This document shows, piece after piece, positions 42,356 through 51,162 of a DNA stretch of 64,000 bases. The position numbers were made by a program, and so were the translations under genes. Each line of letters opens with the position of its first letter. Position 1 is the stretch's first letter. Source of the DNA: JBKEAJ01 sp047975005 (lineage in GTDB: Bacteria > Bacteroidota > Bacteroidia > Bacteroidales > Prolixibacteraceae); assembly GCA_047975005.1 (NCBI GenBank), contig JBKECW010000040.1, positions 1 through 64,000 on the forward strand. The letters run 5' to 3'. The notes under the pieces are model-generated. The model was not told where the DNA came from and did not search any database. It worked only from the letters and a program-made list of their open reading frames with translations.

Positions 42356-44853
42356 TGATTGTAAAAGGATTTTATCAAGTGAATAGTAATAGACAACAAA
42401 ATAGAGCTGGAGCATCAAAGGGCGCGCGCCGACCCAACCGCGATGTGAATGAAAGCGGTAAAATTGAGAAGGTGAAAATTAGTGTGGGGATATTGTTTTT
42501 GATATTGGCCATTCTTCTTTTAATATCCTTTGTATCTTATTCTTTTAATGGTGCTCGCGATCAGAGCAATCTAGATATTCCGCTAACCGAGCAAGTCAAA
42601 GGATTGGATACTGCTCCGGACAACGAAGGAGGACATATCGGCAATTACTTTAGCGACATGTTTATCAATAGAGGTTTTGGGCTAGGTGCATTCTTCATTA
42701 TTGCAGTGTTGTTTTTTATAGGAACAAAATTAGCAGTCGGCAAGCCAAAGAAAATTCTTGGAAGAATTATATTTCTCGTGTTGGCAATGTTTTGGTTGTC
42801 AGTGTTTCTAGGCTTGTTTGTTCCTGATAACAATTCAGATTTATTATTTCTTTCGGGAAGATATGGATATGGAATGAGTAGGATACTTATCTCTATGTGT
42901 GGCAATGTTGTATCTTTCTTGCTCGTTTTGTTTGCTCTGTTTGTAATTTTAATATTTGCATTTAAAAATGTATTGCCATATATAAGTCGGGTTTTAAAGT
43001 CTAGTAGCCGGGTGGTTACTGATAAAGTGGCTGAAAAAAGAGTTCAAAAAGACAGGGTGGCAGGGCAGTCAGGCTATGTAGCACCAGTGCATAAGGAAAC
43101 AGAAGGCCTGAATAATAATGCTGATAACATAGTTGCTAGCGATGTTGCACAAACAAGTACGGTTAGCATTGACAATAATAAGGTCAATACAGAAAAACCA
43201 AACGGTTCCCTATCGGATATTCCTATCGATATACAAAGTCCGACAGCCGCAACAGAGTCGGAAACTACCGAAGACGAGCAACCCGAAGCCTCTGGAGTCG
43301 ATTTTGAGGTAGCAGCTTCAGTCAGCGAGGAGCAGGTAAGAAAAATACCGTCAGATGACTATGACCCTAGATTAGACTTATCTAATTTTAAGTTCCCGTC
43401 TTTGGATTTCCTTGTTGAGCACCAATCTGGAGAAGCGAAGGTGACAGAAGAGGAGTTGTTGGCAAACAAAAATAAAATTGTAGAGACACTAAGACACTAC
43501 AAGATAGAAATAGTAGAGATAAAGGCAACGATTGGTCCTACAATAACCTTGTACGAGATAGTACCTGCGCCCGGAGTGAGAATCTCGAAGATAAAAGGCT
43601 TGGAAGATGACATTGCATTGAGTTTGGCGGCATTGGGCATCCGTATCATAGCGCCTATACCCGGGCGAGGCACGATAGGTATTGAAGTTCCCAACCAAAA
43701 CCCTGAGGTAGTGTCTATGCGTTCAATCATTGCGTCGAAGAAATATCAAACAATGAAAGCAGAGTTGCCACTAGCATTGGGTAAAACAATCTCTAACGAG
43801 ACCTTCTGTGCAGACTTAGCAAAAATGCCTCATGCTCTAGTTGCGGGAGCTACGGGCCAAGGTAAGTCCGTAGGAATGAATGCTATTATCACATCGCTGT
43901 TATACAAGAAGCATCCTGCAGAGTTGAAGTTTGTTATGATTGACCCCAAAAAGGTAGAACTGAGTTTGTATTCAAAGATTGAGAAGCATTATTTGGCAAA
44001 GCTGCCCAACGAGGAGGAACCTATTATAACAGACGTTCAAAAGGTTAAGAATACTCTTAATTCTTTGAATATCGAGATGGATACTCGCTATGATTTACTG
44101 AAAAAGGCAGGAAGCAGGAATATTAAGGAATATAACGCTAAGTTTATTTCACGCAGGCTGAACCCCGAAAATGGGCATCGGTATTTGCCTTATATTGTGG
44201 TGCTAATAGATGAGTTTGCAGATTTGATAATGACTGCCGGCAAAGAGATAGAACTACCCATAGCGAGGATAGCCCAGCTTGCACGAGCAGTAGGAATACA
44301 TATGATTGTAGCCACACAGCGTCCATCGGCAAATATCATAACAGGAATAATTAAAGCAAACTTCCCAACTCGTATAGCCTTTAAGGTGGCATCAATGATT
44401 GATTCTCGCACCATCTTGGATGCACCGGGAGCCAATCAGTTAATAGGGAAAGGCGACATGCTCGTTAGCCAAGGAAATCAGATGGTGCGAGTGCAGTGTG
44501 CCTTTGTTGATACTCCTGAGGTAGAGCAAATTGTAGACTTTATTGAAGAGCAACAGAGTTATCCCTCGGCATTTATGCTGCCAGAATATACGAGCGACGA
44601 GGATGGGGGGGCGTCTTTGAGTGATTTGGGTGAGCGAGATTCCTTGTTTGAGGATGTGGCCCGAATAGTAGTAAGTGGACAAATGGGGTCTACATCAATG
44701 ATTCAACGCAAGTTCTCTATCGGTTACAATAGGGCAGGACGTATAATGGATCAGCTAGAGGCTGCCGGTATTGTTGGACCTGCGGAGGGCAGTAAGCCTC
44801 GCCAGGTGCTAATCAGCGATGAGATAACATTAGAACAGATATTGAGTGAATAA
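42355..44853 (+). CDS. ftsK: DNA translocase FtsK
   Basis: 832 residues starting at GTG 42355, which shares its G with the preceding stop codon (TAGTG). Four membrane helices lie in about residues 40-220. A low-complexity acidic linker (about 230-330) follows. The motor domain has GATGQGKSVGMNAII (Walker A, about 497-511) and VVLIDEFADLIM (Walker B, about 615-626). The C-terminal winged-helix gamma domain (MIQRKFSIGYNRAGRIMDQL) reads KOPS-like DNA signs. FtsK pumps DNA at the division septum and activates dimer resolution by XerCD. lolA-like and peptidase genes follow on the same strand. Confidence 0.93.
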   Translation: MIVKGFYQVNSNRQQNRAGASKGARRPNRDVNESGKIEKVKISVGILFLILAILLLISFVSYSFNGARDQSNLDIPLTEQVKGLDTAPDNEGGHIGNYFSDMFINRGFGLGAFFIIAVLFFIGTKLAVGKPKKILGRIIFLVLAMFWLSVFLGLFVPDNNSDLLFLSGRYGYGMSRILISMCGNVVSFLLVLFALFVILIFAFKNVLPYISRVLKSSSRVVTDKVAEKRVQKDRVAGQSGYVAPVHKETEGLNNNADNIVASDVAQTSTVSIDNNKVNTEKPNGSLSDIPIDIQSPTAATESETTEDEQPEASGVDFEVAASVSEEQVRKIPSDDYDPRLDLSNFKFPSLDFLVEHQSGEAKVTEEELLANKNKIVETLRHYKIEIVEIKATIGPTITLYEIVPAPGVRISKIKGLEDDIALSLAALGIRIIAPIPGRGTIGIEVPNQNPEVVSMRSIIASKKYQTMKAELPLALGKTISNETFCADLAKMPHALVAGATGQGKSVGMNAIITSLLYKKHPAELKFVMIDPKKVELSLYSKIEKHYLAKLPNEEEPIITDVQKVKNTLNSLNIEMDTRYDLLKKAGSRNIKEYNAKFISRRLNPENGHRYLPYIVVLIDEFADLIMTAGKEIELPIARIAQLARAVGIHMIVATQRPSANIITGIIKANFPTRIAFKVASMIDSRTILDAPGANQLIGKGDMLVSQGNQMVRVQCAFVDTPEVEQIVDFIEEQQSYPSAFMLPEYTSDEDGGASLSDLGERDSLFEDVARIVVSGQMGSTSMIQRKFSIGYNRAGRIMDQLEAAGIVGPAEGSKPRQVLISDEITLEQILSE

Positions 44854-44867
44854 TCAAAAAAAAATAT

Positions 44868-44875
44868 TATATTTG
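44868..44875 (+). promoter_or_regulatory. -7 element of the LolA-like gene
   Basis: TATATTTG is an exact consensus match, 27 bases before the ATG at 44903. The -33 box is unclear. Confidence 0.4.
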
Positions 44876-44902
44876 AACTTATTTAATTATTAAAATAATT
44901 AT

Positions 44903-45532
44903 ATGAAGAGAATAACAATGCTTTCTATTGTAGCACTATTGGTTACAGTAGCTTATTCGCAAACAAATGCGGAAAAATTATTGTCTGACGTATCAGCAAA
45001 AATAAAGTCATACTCGAGCATGAGTGTAGATTTTAGGTTTACTATGATAAATACAGATGCGGGCATCAACGAAACAAGCACCGGAGATATAGCACTGAAA
45101 GGCAATAAATTCAAAATGCATACCAATGAGTTTGGAATGACAGTTTGGAATGACGGTAAAAATCAATGGTCTATGATTGACGGCACAGGTGAGGTGAATC
45201 TTGAAAGCGCATCGGATGTTGACGGAGGAATAAGCCCATCTAAGATTTTTAGAATACACGAAGAGGGAATGAAGAGTTCGCTGGTATCAGAGACAAGCTC
45301 CAAGGCTATTGTGAAATTGGTGCCACTAGAAGCCGGAGGAGATGTTAAGAGTGTCGAGCTTAATATAAGCAAGACAAACAAAAGCGTTGAGAAAGCCACG
45401 ATTTTTGGTAGTGACGGAGGTAGGTATATAATTGAGATAAGCAACTTAAAAACCAATTTAAGTATGCCAGACTCGGAGTTTGTATTTAGCGAGACAAAAA
45501 ATCCAAGTGTTAATATAATAGATTTGAGATAG
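44903..45532 (+). CDS. LolA-like outer-membrane lipoprotein carrier
   Basis: 209 residues with a signal peptide (MKRITMLSIVALLVTVAYSQ). The mature protein shows the LolA pattern: AEKLLSDVSAKIKSYSSMSVDFRFT, then strands GDIALKGNKFKM, MTVWNDGKNQWSMI and, near the end, YIIEISNLKTNLSMPDSEFVF. LolA ferries lipoproteins from the inner to the outer membrane through the periplasm; Bacteroidetes paralogues of this size are commonly annotated so. The next gene starts two bases after its stop. Confidence 0.8.
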   Translation: MKRITMLSIVALLVTVAYSQTNAEKLLSDVSAKIKSYSSMSVDFRFTMINTDAGINETSTGDIALKGNKFKMHTNEFGMTVWNDGKNQWSMIDGTGEVNLESASDVDGGISPSKIFRIHEEGMKSSLVSETSSKAIVKLVPLEAGGDVKSVELNISKTNKSVEKATIFGSDGGRYIIEISNLKTNLSMPDSEFVFSETKNPSVNIIDLR

Positions 45533-45534
45533 GT

Positions 45535-46227
45535 ATGTATTATCCAGAAATGATAATTGCAGGCGTTGTTTTTGCCATTATTAGCTCAATTGTGCAAGGC
45601 AGGCTGACGAGTAAGTTTAGCCAATATTCCAAAGTCCCCTTGTCGAATAGAATGACAGGAGCCGATGTTGCAAATAAAATGTTGAACGACAATGGTATAA
45701 GTGATGTTAGAGTAATCTCTACTCCGGGACAGCTGACCGATCATTACGATCCTCGAAAAAAGACAGTAAACCTTAGCGAGAGTGTTTATGGGACATGCAG
45801 TGTAGCCGCTGCAGCAGTTGCAGCACACGAGTGTGGACATGCAGTACAGCATGCACAGAGCTATAGATGGGTGATGATGCGATCTAATATGGTACCTTTG
45901 GTCAACATTAGTTCAAAAATGTTTAATATCCTCATAATAGCAGGAGTCTTTGTCTTAAGCATGTTTAATAATCCGATGGTCTTGTGGTTAGGAGTATTAG
46001 CCTACGGGGCAACGACCCTATTCTCGGTTATAACATTGCCGGTAGAATATGATGCTAGCAATAGGGCATTGAAGTGGTTGGAACAATCTAGAATCCTATC
46101 TTCGCAGGAGCATACAATGGGAGCAGATGCTCTAAAGTGGGCAGCTAGGACATATTTGGTAGCAGCTCTGTCATCAATAGTAACACTTTTGTTGCTGGTG
46201 ATGCGAATATTGGGAAGAAGGCGGTAG
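45535..46227 (+). CDS. Membrane zinc metallopeptidase (YugP/PF04298 family)
   Basis: 230 residues with an N-terminal membrane helix and two or three C-terminal helices. AAAAVAAHECGHAVQHAQSY (about 97-116) holds the HExxH zinc motif (HECGH), and the downstream DASNRALKWLE supplies the likely third ligand region. The family is of unknown substrate, probably acting at the inner membrane. It is cotranscribed with the LolA-like gene upstream and meaB 3 bases downstream. Confidence 0.85.
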   Translation: MYYPEMIIAGVVFAIISSIVQGRLTSKFSQYSKVPLSNRMTGADVANKMLNDNGISDVRVISTPGQLTDHYDPRKKTVNLSESVYGTCSVAAAAVAAHECGHAVQHAQSYRWVMMRSNMVPLVNISSKMFNILIIAGVFVLSMFNNPMVLWLGVLAYGATTLFSVITLPVEYDASNRALKWLEQSRILSSQEHTMGADALKWAARTYLVAALSSIVTLLLLVMRILGRRR

Positions 46228-46230
46228 GGG

Positions 46231-47346
46231 ATGGATTATCATCACTTAGAAAATGACCCTCAATATAAAGGCTTGAAAGTAAATGCCGGAGTGGAGAGTC
46301 GGGAGTCTGTGAATGACGATGCTGTGCAACGTTTTTTGTCGAAAGGTCGGTCATTAAAATCTGCGGAATATTATATTAATGGAATAAACGATGGAAATGT
46401 AACCATTCTCAGCCAGGCAGTTACATTAGTAGAAAGTAATAATAAGGAACATCGTGATATAGCCCAGAAGATAATAGAGGCATGTTTGCAACATTCGGGC
46501 AATTCTGTTCGTATAGGCATTACTGGAGTTCCGGGAGCAGGAAAGAGTACATTTATAGAGGCTTTTGGAATGTACCTCACGTCAATAGGCAAAAAAGTTG
46601 CAGTGTTGGCAATCGACCCTTCCAGTCAGCAGACTAAAGGCAGTATATTGGGCGACAAGACAAGGATGGAGCAATTGTCGGTTAATCCCGATGCTTACAT
46701 TCGTCCCAGTCCGTCAGCAGGGTCGTTGGGAGGAGTAGCACGTAAGACGCGAGAAACAATTTTTCTGTGCGAAGCCGCAGGTTATGATGTCATAATTATA
46801 GAGACTGTAGGGGTTGGTCAGAGTGAGACCGCCGTTCACTCTATGACAGATTTCTTCTTATTGCTAATGATTTCAGGTGCCGGCGACGAGTTGCAGGGAA
46901 TAAAACGAGGAATAATGGAGATGTCAGACGGTATGCTCATAAATAAAGCTGATGGCGATAATGTAATGAAAGCAAATCAAGCAAAAGTGCAGTATGCTAA
47001 TGCCTTGCATCTTTTTCCGATGGGCAAATCTCAGTGGTCGCCAATGGTCGAGACTTGTTCTGCCCTAAAAGGTCTGAATATTGACAAAGCCTATGAAATG
47101 GTGGAAAGCTATGTAGAGCAGACCCATAAGAATGGGTACTTTGAAGAAAGACGAAGAGAGCAGACCTTATATTGGATGTACGAAACCATCGAACAGCAGT
47201 TGCGCGAACGATTTTTTAATAATGAGTCTGTAAAAGGTGTGATTGATGACTATAAGCAGAAGGTGTTGAATAATGAAATTTCATCGTTTGTTGCTGCTAA
47301 TCAGTTGATAGATAGACAAAATACAGAGGCGAACTTAAAAGAATAA
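46231..47346 (+). CDS. meaB: Methylmalonyl-CoA mutase-associated GTPase MeaB
   Basis: 371 residues, slightly longer than typical MeaB. Walker A is GVPGAGKSTFIEAFG (about 98-112), followed by VLAIDPSSQQTKGSILGDKTRM, which is characteristic of the MeaB/ArgK group. IIETVGVGQSE is the switch/Walker B region, and NKADGDN supplies guanine specificity. MeaB loads and protects the B12 cofactor of methylmalonyl-CoA mutase, an enzyme of the succinate-to-propionate pathway. The mutase subunits are not adjacent here. It ends 4 bases before the aldose epimerase gene. Confidence 0.92.
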   Translation: MDYHHLENDPQYKGLKVNAGVESRESVNDDAVQRFLSKGRSLKSAEYYINGINDGNVTILSQAVTLVESNNKEHRDIAQKIIEACLQHSGNSVRIGITGVPGAGKSTFIEAFGMYLTSIGKKVAVLAIDPSSQQTKGSILGDKTRMEQLSVNPDAYIRPSPSAGSLGGVARKTRETIFLCEAAGYDVIIIETVGVGQSETAVHSMTDFFLLLMISGAGDELQGIKRGIMEMSDGMLINKADGDNVMKANQAKVQYANALHLFPMGKSQWSPMVETCSALKGLNIDKAYEMVESYVEQTHKNGYFEERRREQTLYWMYETIEQQLRERFFNNESVKGVIDDYKQKVLNNEISSFVAANQLIDRQNTEANLKE

Positions 47347-47350
47347 TATA

Positions 47351-48388
47351 ATGAAGATTACAAGAGAGGATTTTGGAACAACGAAAGACGGTGAGAAGGT
47401 CGAACTGTTTACTTTGCACAATGGCAAGTTGAGTGTGAAAATCACAAACTATGGAGGAATAATTACTGCTGTGAATATGCAGGATAAGAATGGAGTGTTT
47501 GATAATGTTGTTCTAGGGTTTGACAAGTATGAAGACTATGTGTCTGATGAATATATTAGTTCTGGCCCATACTTTGGAGCCATTATCGGTAGATGCGCTA
47601 ATCGTATCGCTAAAGGGAAGTTCTCTTTAAATGGGGAAAGCTATTCTCTAGCTGTTAACAATGGCGAGAATCATTTACACGGCGGACTTGTTGGTTTCGA
47701 CAAGAAGGTATGGCAGGTCGAAACGGCAGAGACAGATAGTGAATTGGTGCTGAGGCTGAGCCTGATGAGCAAGGATATGGAAGAGGGTTATCCCGGCAAT
47801 TTGAAGGTTAGGGTTACATACATATTAAACCTATCTGACGAATTGATAATAAGATATGAGGCGACAACAGATAAGGATACCATAGTAAACCTTACCAATC
47901 ATTCGTATTTTAACCTGACGGGAGGGAAGGAAAATATTTTCAATCACACCTTGCAGATGAATGCAAGCCAGATGACAGAAGGGGTAGATCTGATACCTAC
48001 AGGAAGAGTAGTGCCTGTCGAGGACACACCTTTCGACTTTACTGAGGAAAAGGAGATAGGACGCGATATTCCCGGTAATCTAGAAGTTGGTTATGACAAC
48101 AATTATGTGGTTGATAATTATAGCGGCTCAATAAAGCAAGTAGCAACGCTAAAAGAGAAAAACAGTGGAAGGGTAGTGGAGGTGTCTACAAATACGCCCG
48201 GAACACAGATATATACAGGTTATTATATTCCTGAGATTGGTGGGAAGTTTGGGAGTTATTCAGGTGTTGCAATAGAAACACAGTATTACCCCGACTCTAT
48301 TAATCGCCCGGAGTTTCCATCGGTAGTTTTGAAGGAAGGCGATAAGTTTGATAAAACAACAGTCTTTAAGTTTAGTGTTGATTCATAA
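47351..48388 (+). CDS. galM: Aldose 1-epimerase (galactose mutarotase)
   Basis: 345 residues of the beta-sandwich galactose mutarotase family. Characteristic segments are GRCANRIAKGKFSLNG, NHLHGG (substrate His), VNLTNHSYFNLTG (catalytic His) and a C-terminal GVAIETQYYPDSINRP with the catalytic Glu. No signal peptide, so it is cytoplasmic, converting alpha- and beta-anomers of glucose or galactose. Four bases separate it from meaB, so it is probably cotranscribed, though there is no obvious functional link. Confidence 0.92.
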   Translation: MKITREDFGTTKDGEKVELFTLHNGKLSVKITNYGGIITAVNMQDKNGVFDNVVLGFDKYEDYVSDEYISSGPYFGAIIGRCANRIAKGKFSLNGESYSLAVNNGENHLHGGLVGFDKKVWQVETAETDSELVLRLSLMSKDMEEGYPGNLKVRVTYILNLSDELIIRYEATTDKDTIVNLTNHSYFNLTGGKENIFNHTLQMNASQMTEGVDLIPTGRVVPVEDTPFDFTEEKEIGRDIPGNLEVGYDNNYVVDNYSGSIKQVATLKEKNSGRVVEVSTNTPGTQIYTGYYIPEIGGKFGSYSGVAIETQYYPDSINRPEFPSVVLKEGDKFDKTTVFKFSVDS

Positions 48389-48411
48389 GTTATTTTAAAC
48401 GAAAAAGAAAG

Positions 48412-48915
48412 ATGAAAAAAAATATAAATATTGGAACAATTATAGCACTAATGTTTGCTGTGCTTTGTTCGTGTGGAGGCAACTCAAAAGGGAAGCAGCA
48501 AGTAGAGGTGTCAAGTAATACTACAATTGATGTTGAGTATAAAGTCTTGGAGAATTATTTTCCAAGAAATGATATCTACGAGGGTACTGTCATGACAGTT
48601 GTTGCAAGTAAAGAGGATTTTGACAAGTATTTGGGAATGGCTAAAACAATGACAAACAATATTGTAACACCGGACTTCTCTAAAGATGTGGTGCTAATTG
48701 TATGTTTGCCAGCAACGAATAAACTTACAAAGCTTTCGGTGGTAGATGTAAAAAAAACAAATGGAGCTGTTGTTGTTAATGTATCTCAAGAAGTTGAAGA
48801 TGAGGAGCGTTCATACACTATGCGACCATCTCAGGTATTGATGTTTCCTGCTGAAGACTTAAAATCTGTCGAGTTTAAAATAAATGGTGGCGAGAGTCGC
48901 AAGATTGAAATGTAA
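48412..48915 (+). CDS. Small lipoprotein, possibly PrcB-like
   Basis: 167 residues. The signal peptide ends VLCSC, a lipobox. In the mature protein SKEDFDKYLG, TPDFSKDVVLIVCLP and a repeated V-x-V-strand pattern resemble the C-terminal domain of PrcB, a partner of the PrtP protease in Treponema; this resemblance is weak and by eye. It starts 23 bases after galM and is the last gene before a bidirectional terminator. Function unknown. Confidence 0.55.
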   Translation: MKKNINIGTIIALMFAVLCSCGGNSKGKQQVEVSSNTTIDVEYKVLENYFPRNDIYEGTVMTVVASKEDFDKYLGMAKTMTNNIVTPDFSKDVVLIVCLPATNKLTKLSVVDVKKTNGAVVVNVSQEVEDEERSYTMRPSQVLMFPAEDLKSVEFKINGGESRKIEM

Positions 48916-48934
48916 TAAAAGCACTTGTGCAAAC

Positions 48935-48974
48935 AAACAAAGGCTCATATCCATGTAGATATGAGCCTTTGTTT
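48935..48974 (+). terminator. Bidirectional terminator between convergent genes
   Basis: AAACAAAGGCTCATATC pairs perfectly over 17 bases with GATATGAGCCTTTGTTT across a six-base loop. It serves the lipoprotein gene on the plus strand and the EEP hydrolase gene on the minus strand. Confidence 0.92.
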
Positions 48975-48981
48975 ATGTTGA

Positions 48982-49833
48982 TTATTTATCACCTAAATCT
49001 ACAGTTGTCAATACAGGCAGGTGGTCTGATGGATATCCTCGTGTTGTGGAGTTTGTGAGTATTCCGACTCTTGAAGGTCTTAAGAACTTCGACATGAATA
49101 TATAATCAATTCTCTCGGCTTTTAGCTTTTCCTCAAATTTATCGGGGTCAAATCCCACAAAAGTACCACGAGGTCCGAATGGAGCTGTTTTGCTAATAGT
49201 CATTGCATCGTAGTAGTAGCGCGACAGGAATTGTATGGGGCGAGAGATAGGAGTGATGTTAAAGTCTCCGGTAATAATAGTGGCTTCGCCTTTTGGATTT
49301 ATTTCGCTGATTTTGTTTATAAGTAGATTTATGGATTTTTCTTGAGCTTTTTTGCCAATATGGTCAAGGTGTAAATTGAAAAAATATAAAGTCTTGTCGT
49401 AATATTTTACTCTGAGTTTGACCCATGTGCATATCCTGTTGCAAGCCGCATCCCAGCCTCGTGCCGGTTTGTCGGGAGTCTGGTTAAACCAGAAATGTCC
49501 GCTTTCTTCTAGTTCAAAGAAGTCTCTATTGTAAAAAATAGGCACAAATTCTCCTTTGGTTATACCGTCGTCTCGACCTACGCCTACCCAGTCGTATTCA
49601 GGCAACTCGTTGTCAATGTATTGCAGCTGATCGAGCAGTACTTCCTGCAGTCCAAATATCATAGGTTGATAGAAATTTAGTGTGTTCACGATCTCGCTTT
49701 TTCTGTTGTTCCATGCATTTACACCGTCATTTGGTTCGTTGTACCTAATGTTGTAGCTCATGATATTGAAATCTTGAGCCTGTATGTAACTGATAGATGT
49801 GTAGGCTATTATAAAGAATAATATTTTCTTCAT
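48982..49833 (-). CDS. Secreted endonuclease/exonuclease/phosphatase-family hydrolase
   Basis: 283 residues with a signal peptide (MKKILFFIIAYTSISYIQAQ). The EEP fold is shown by MSYNIRYNEPNDGVNAW (about 25-41), FGLQEVLLDQL with the metal-binding Glu, TGDFNITP with catalytic Asp/Asn, and PSDHLPVL with the last His. Bacteroidetes have many such secreted members, acting on nucleic acids, phosphoinositides or sphingolipids; the substrate cannot be read here. A minus-strand -7 box TAACTTTG lies at 49921-49928, 88 bases upstream. Confidence 0.85.
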   Translation of the reverse strand: MKKILFFIIAYTSISYIQAQDFNIMSYNIRYNEPNDGVNAWNNRKSEIVNTLNFYQPMIFGLQEVLLDQLQYIDNELPEYDWVGVGRDDGITKGEFVPIFYNRDFFELEESGHFWFNQTPDKPARGWDAACNRICTWVKLRVKYYDKTLYFFNLHLDHIGKKAQEKSINLLINKISEINPKGEATIITGDFNITPISRPIQFLSRYYYDAMTISKTAPFGPRGTFVGFDPDKFEEKLKAERIDYIFMSKFLRPSRVGILTNSTTRGYPSDHLPVLTTVDLGDK

Positions 49834-50076
49834 TACTTGTAAAAATAAATTTATACCAGAGCTGCTTAACTTAAATAAATCCGTTGACTCTAAGGATTTA
49901 CCTGCATGCTAGAATTGTTACAAAGTTACTTATTTTTAGACGTATATACGAATTTATTTCTTTTTTATTGCCAGAAGAGGCCTGAGGCAAGATGAATGTG
50001 CAAAGTTTTGCAGTTTCTTGGCTCAGACCGTAAGCCTTGAACAGATATAGGCTGTTGTTTTGTTGTAGGCTGCTGT

Positions 50077-50673
50077 CTATTGGCGCTTTATGGCGCTTTT
50101 GGGGAGGCGGATAGAGTTAGCGAGTGGCATCATACAGTTGATAAGTATAATCTCGTCTATAAAGTCTATTATACTTGTGGGAATAGGGGCTTCTATTACA
50201 ACGCCGGTGTCCACTAAGTGTTGTCTTTGCACTCCTCTTAGCAGTGGCTCGATGGGAGTTATCAGTTCGTCCCCAATTCTTACCACAACATTAGATATTG
50301 AAGTGTCTGTAATAAACCCTTCTTTTATAATTAGTGGCAACTGCTGTTCTTCCAAACCCTCTGATATTTTTTCGAAGACCTTCCTATTGGCGTTTTTGTA
50401 TTTGTAGTTTATTCCATCTGCATTCACTGTTACAAGTTCATTTACAGTGCGTTCTTGGGGAGGAGTTAGCTTTATGTCCTCAATTTTGTCAGAATATATT
50501 ATTCGACATTTCATTTCTTCATTGGTTTTCACATCTGGAAGAATGTCTGTTAGCTTAATGTTGTTTACATTGTAAAAGACATCCTGAGTTCGTTCTAATC
50601 TTTTTTGATGGTAGTTGATTAGTTGGGCTTCGCCATTTGCGAATCGGATAGTTTCTATAAACTTGTGTTTCAT
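50077..50673 (-). CDS. Class IV aminotransferase / aminodeoxychorismate lyase-like protein
   Basis: 198 residues, shorter than typical class IV enzymes (about 270) but like the truncated Bacteroidetes forms. FIETIRFANGEAQLINYHQKRL is the family N-terminus; YKYKNANRKVF holds the presumptive PLP-binding Lys; and GFITDTSISNVVVRIGDEL is the PLP phosphate-binding region. Homologues in this group are often assigned as PabC, which releases 4-aminobenzoate for folate. No pabB gene is adjacent. The flanking regions upstream are unusually empty. Confidence 0.78.
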   Translation of the reverse strand: MKHKFIETIRFANGEAQLINYHQKRLERTQDVFYNVNNIKLTDILPDVKTNEEMKCRIIYSDKIEDIKLTPPQERTVNELVTVNADGINYKYKNANRKVFEKISEGLEEQQLPLIIKEGFITDTSISNVVVRIGDELITPIEPLLRGVQRQHLVDTGVVIEAPIPTSIIDFIDEIILINCMMPLANSIRLPKSAIKRQ

Positions 50674-51162
50674 TGTTTTACACCCTTTTTATTAAGTTTT
50701 GAATAAGTAAATTTGTTGTTTGTTTCTAAGTGTTTCGGCTCTGAGGTGCTTGTAGTCAGGTCGTTATTGCGTGCGACTTGCTAGCGCATTTTTGTTTTTT
50801 TGTAAAGTTATAAAATTATATTTGTAAAATACCGAAATCTGCTACGAATCATTCAAGAGTGAGTCCTGATTTACCCGTGCTATTTGTCGTGCAATGGTAT
50901 TATAACTCTAGTTAGAGTAATTGTGCTTAATCAAGTATTTGTAAATATACACTGATTTTTCTAATCTGTTTTGTACTTACATAGTTATTATATATGGCAA
51001 GGTAACATTCTTTGTTACAGTGTTCCTGCTTTATGTCTTAAGGGTTTGTATACCTATTGTCCATTATATATCTCCCTTGTGAATAAAAGGACAAGAACAA
51101 CTAAGCAAACTTCTTGCCGTAAACATCGATTATACGTAAGATTAACACGTTCTCGTACAATA
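50674..51162. other. Long AT-rich spacer between the aminotransferase and mfd
   Basis: About 490 bases with no credible gene. One 68-codon frame on the plus strand (50971-51177) has no promoter or recognisable product and overlaps the end of mfd. Small inverted repeats (CTCTAGTTAGAG at about 50908) are present. No terminator-grade hairpin for mfd was found. Confidence 0.6.
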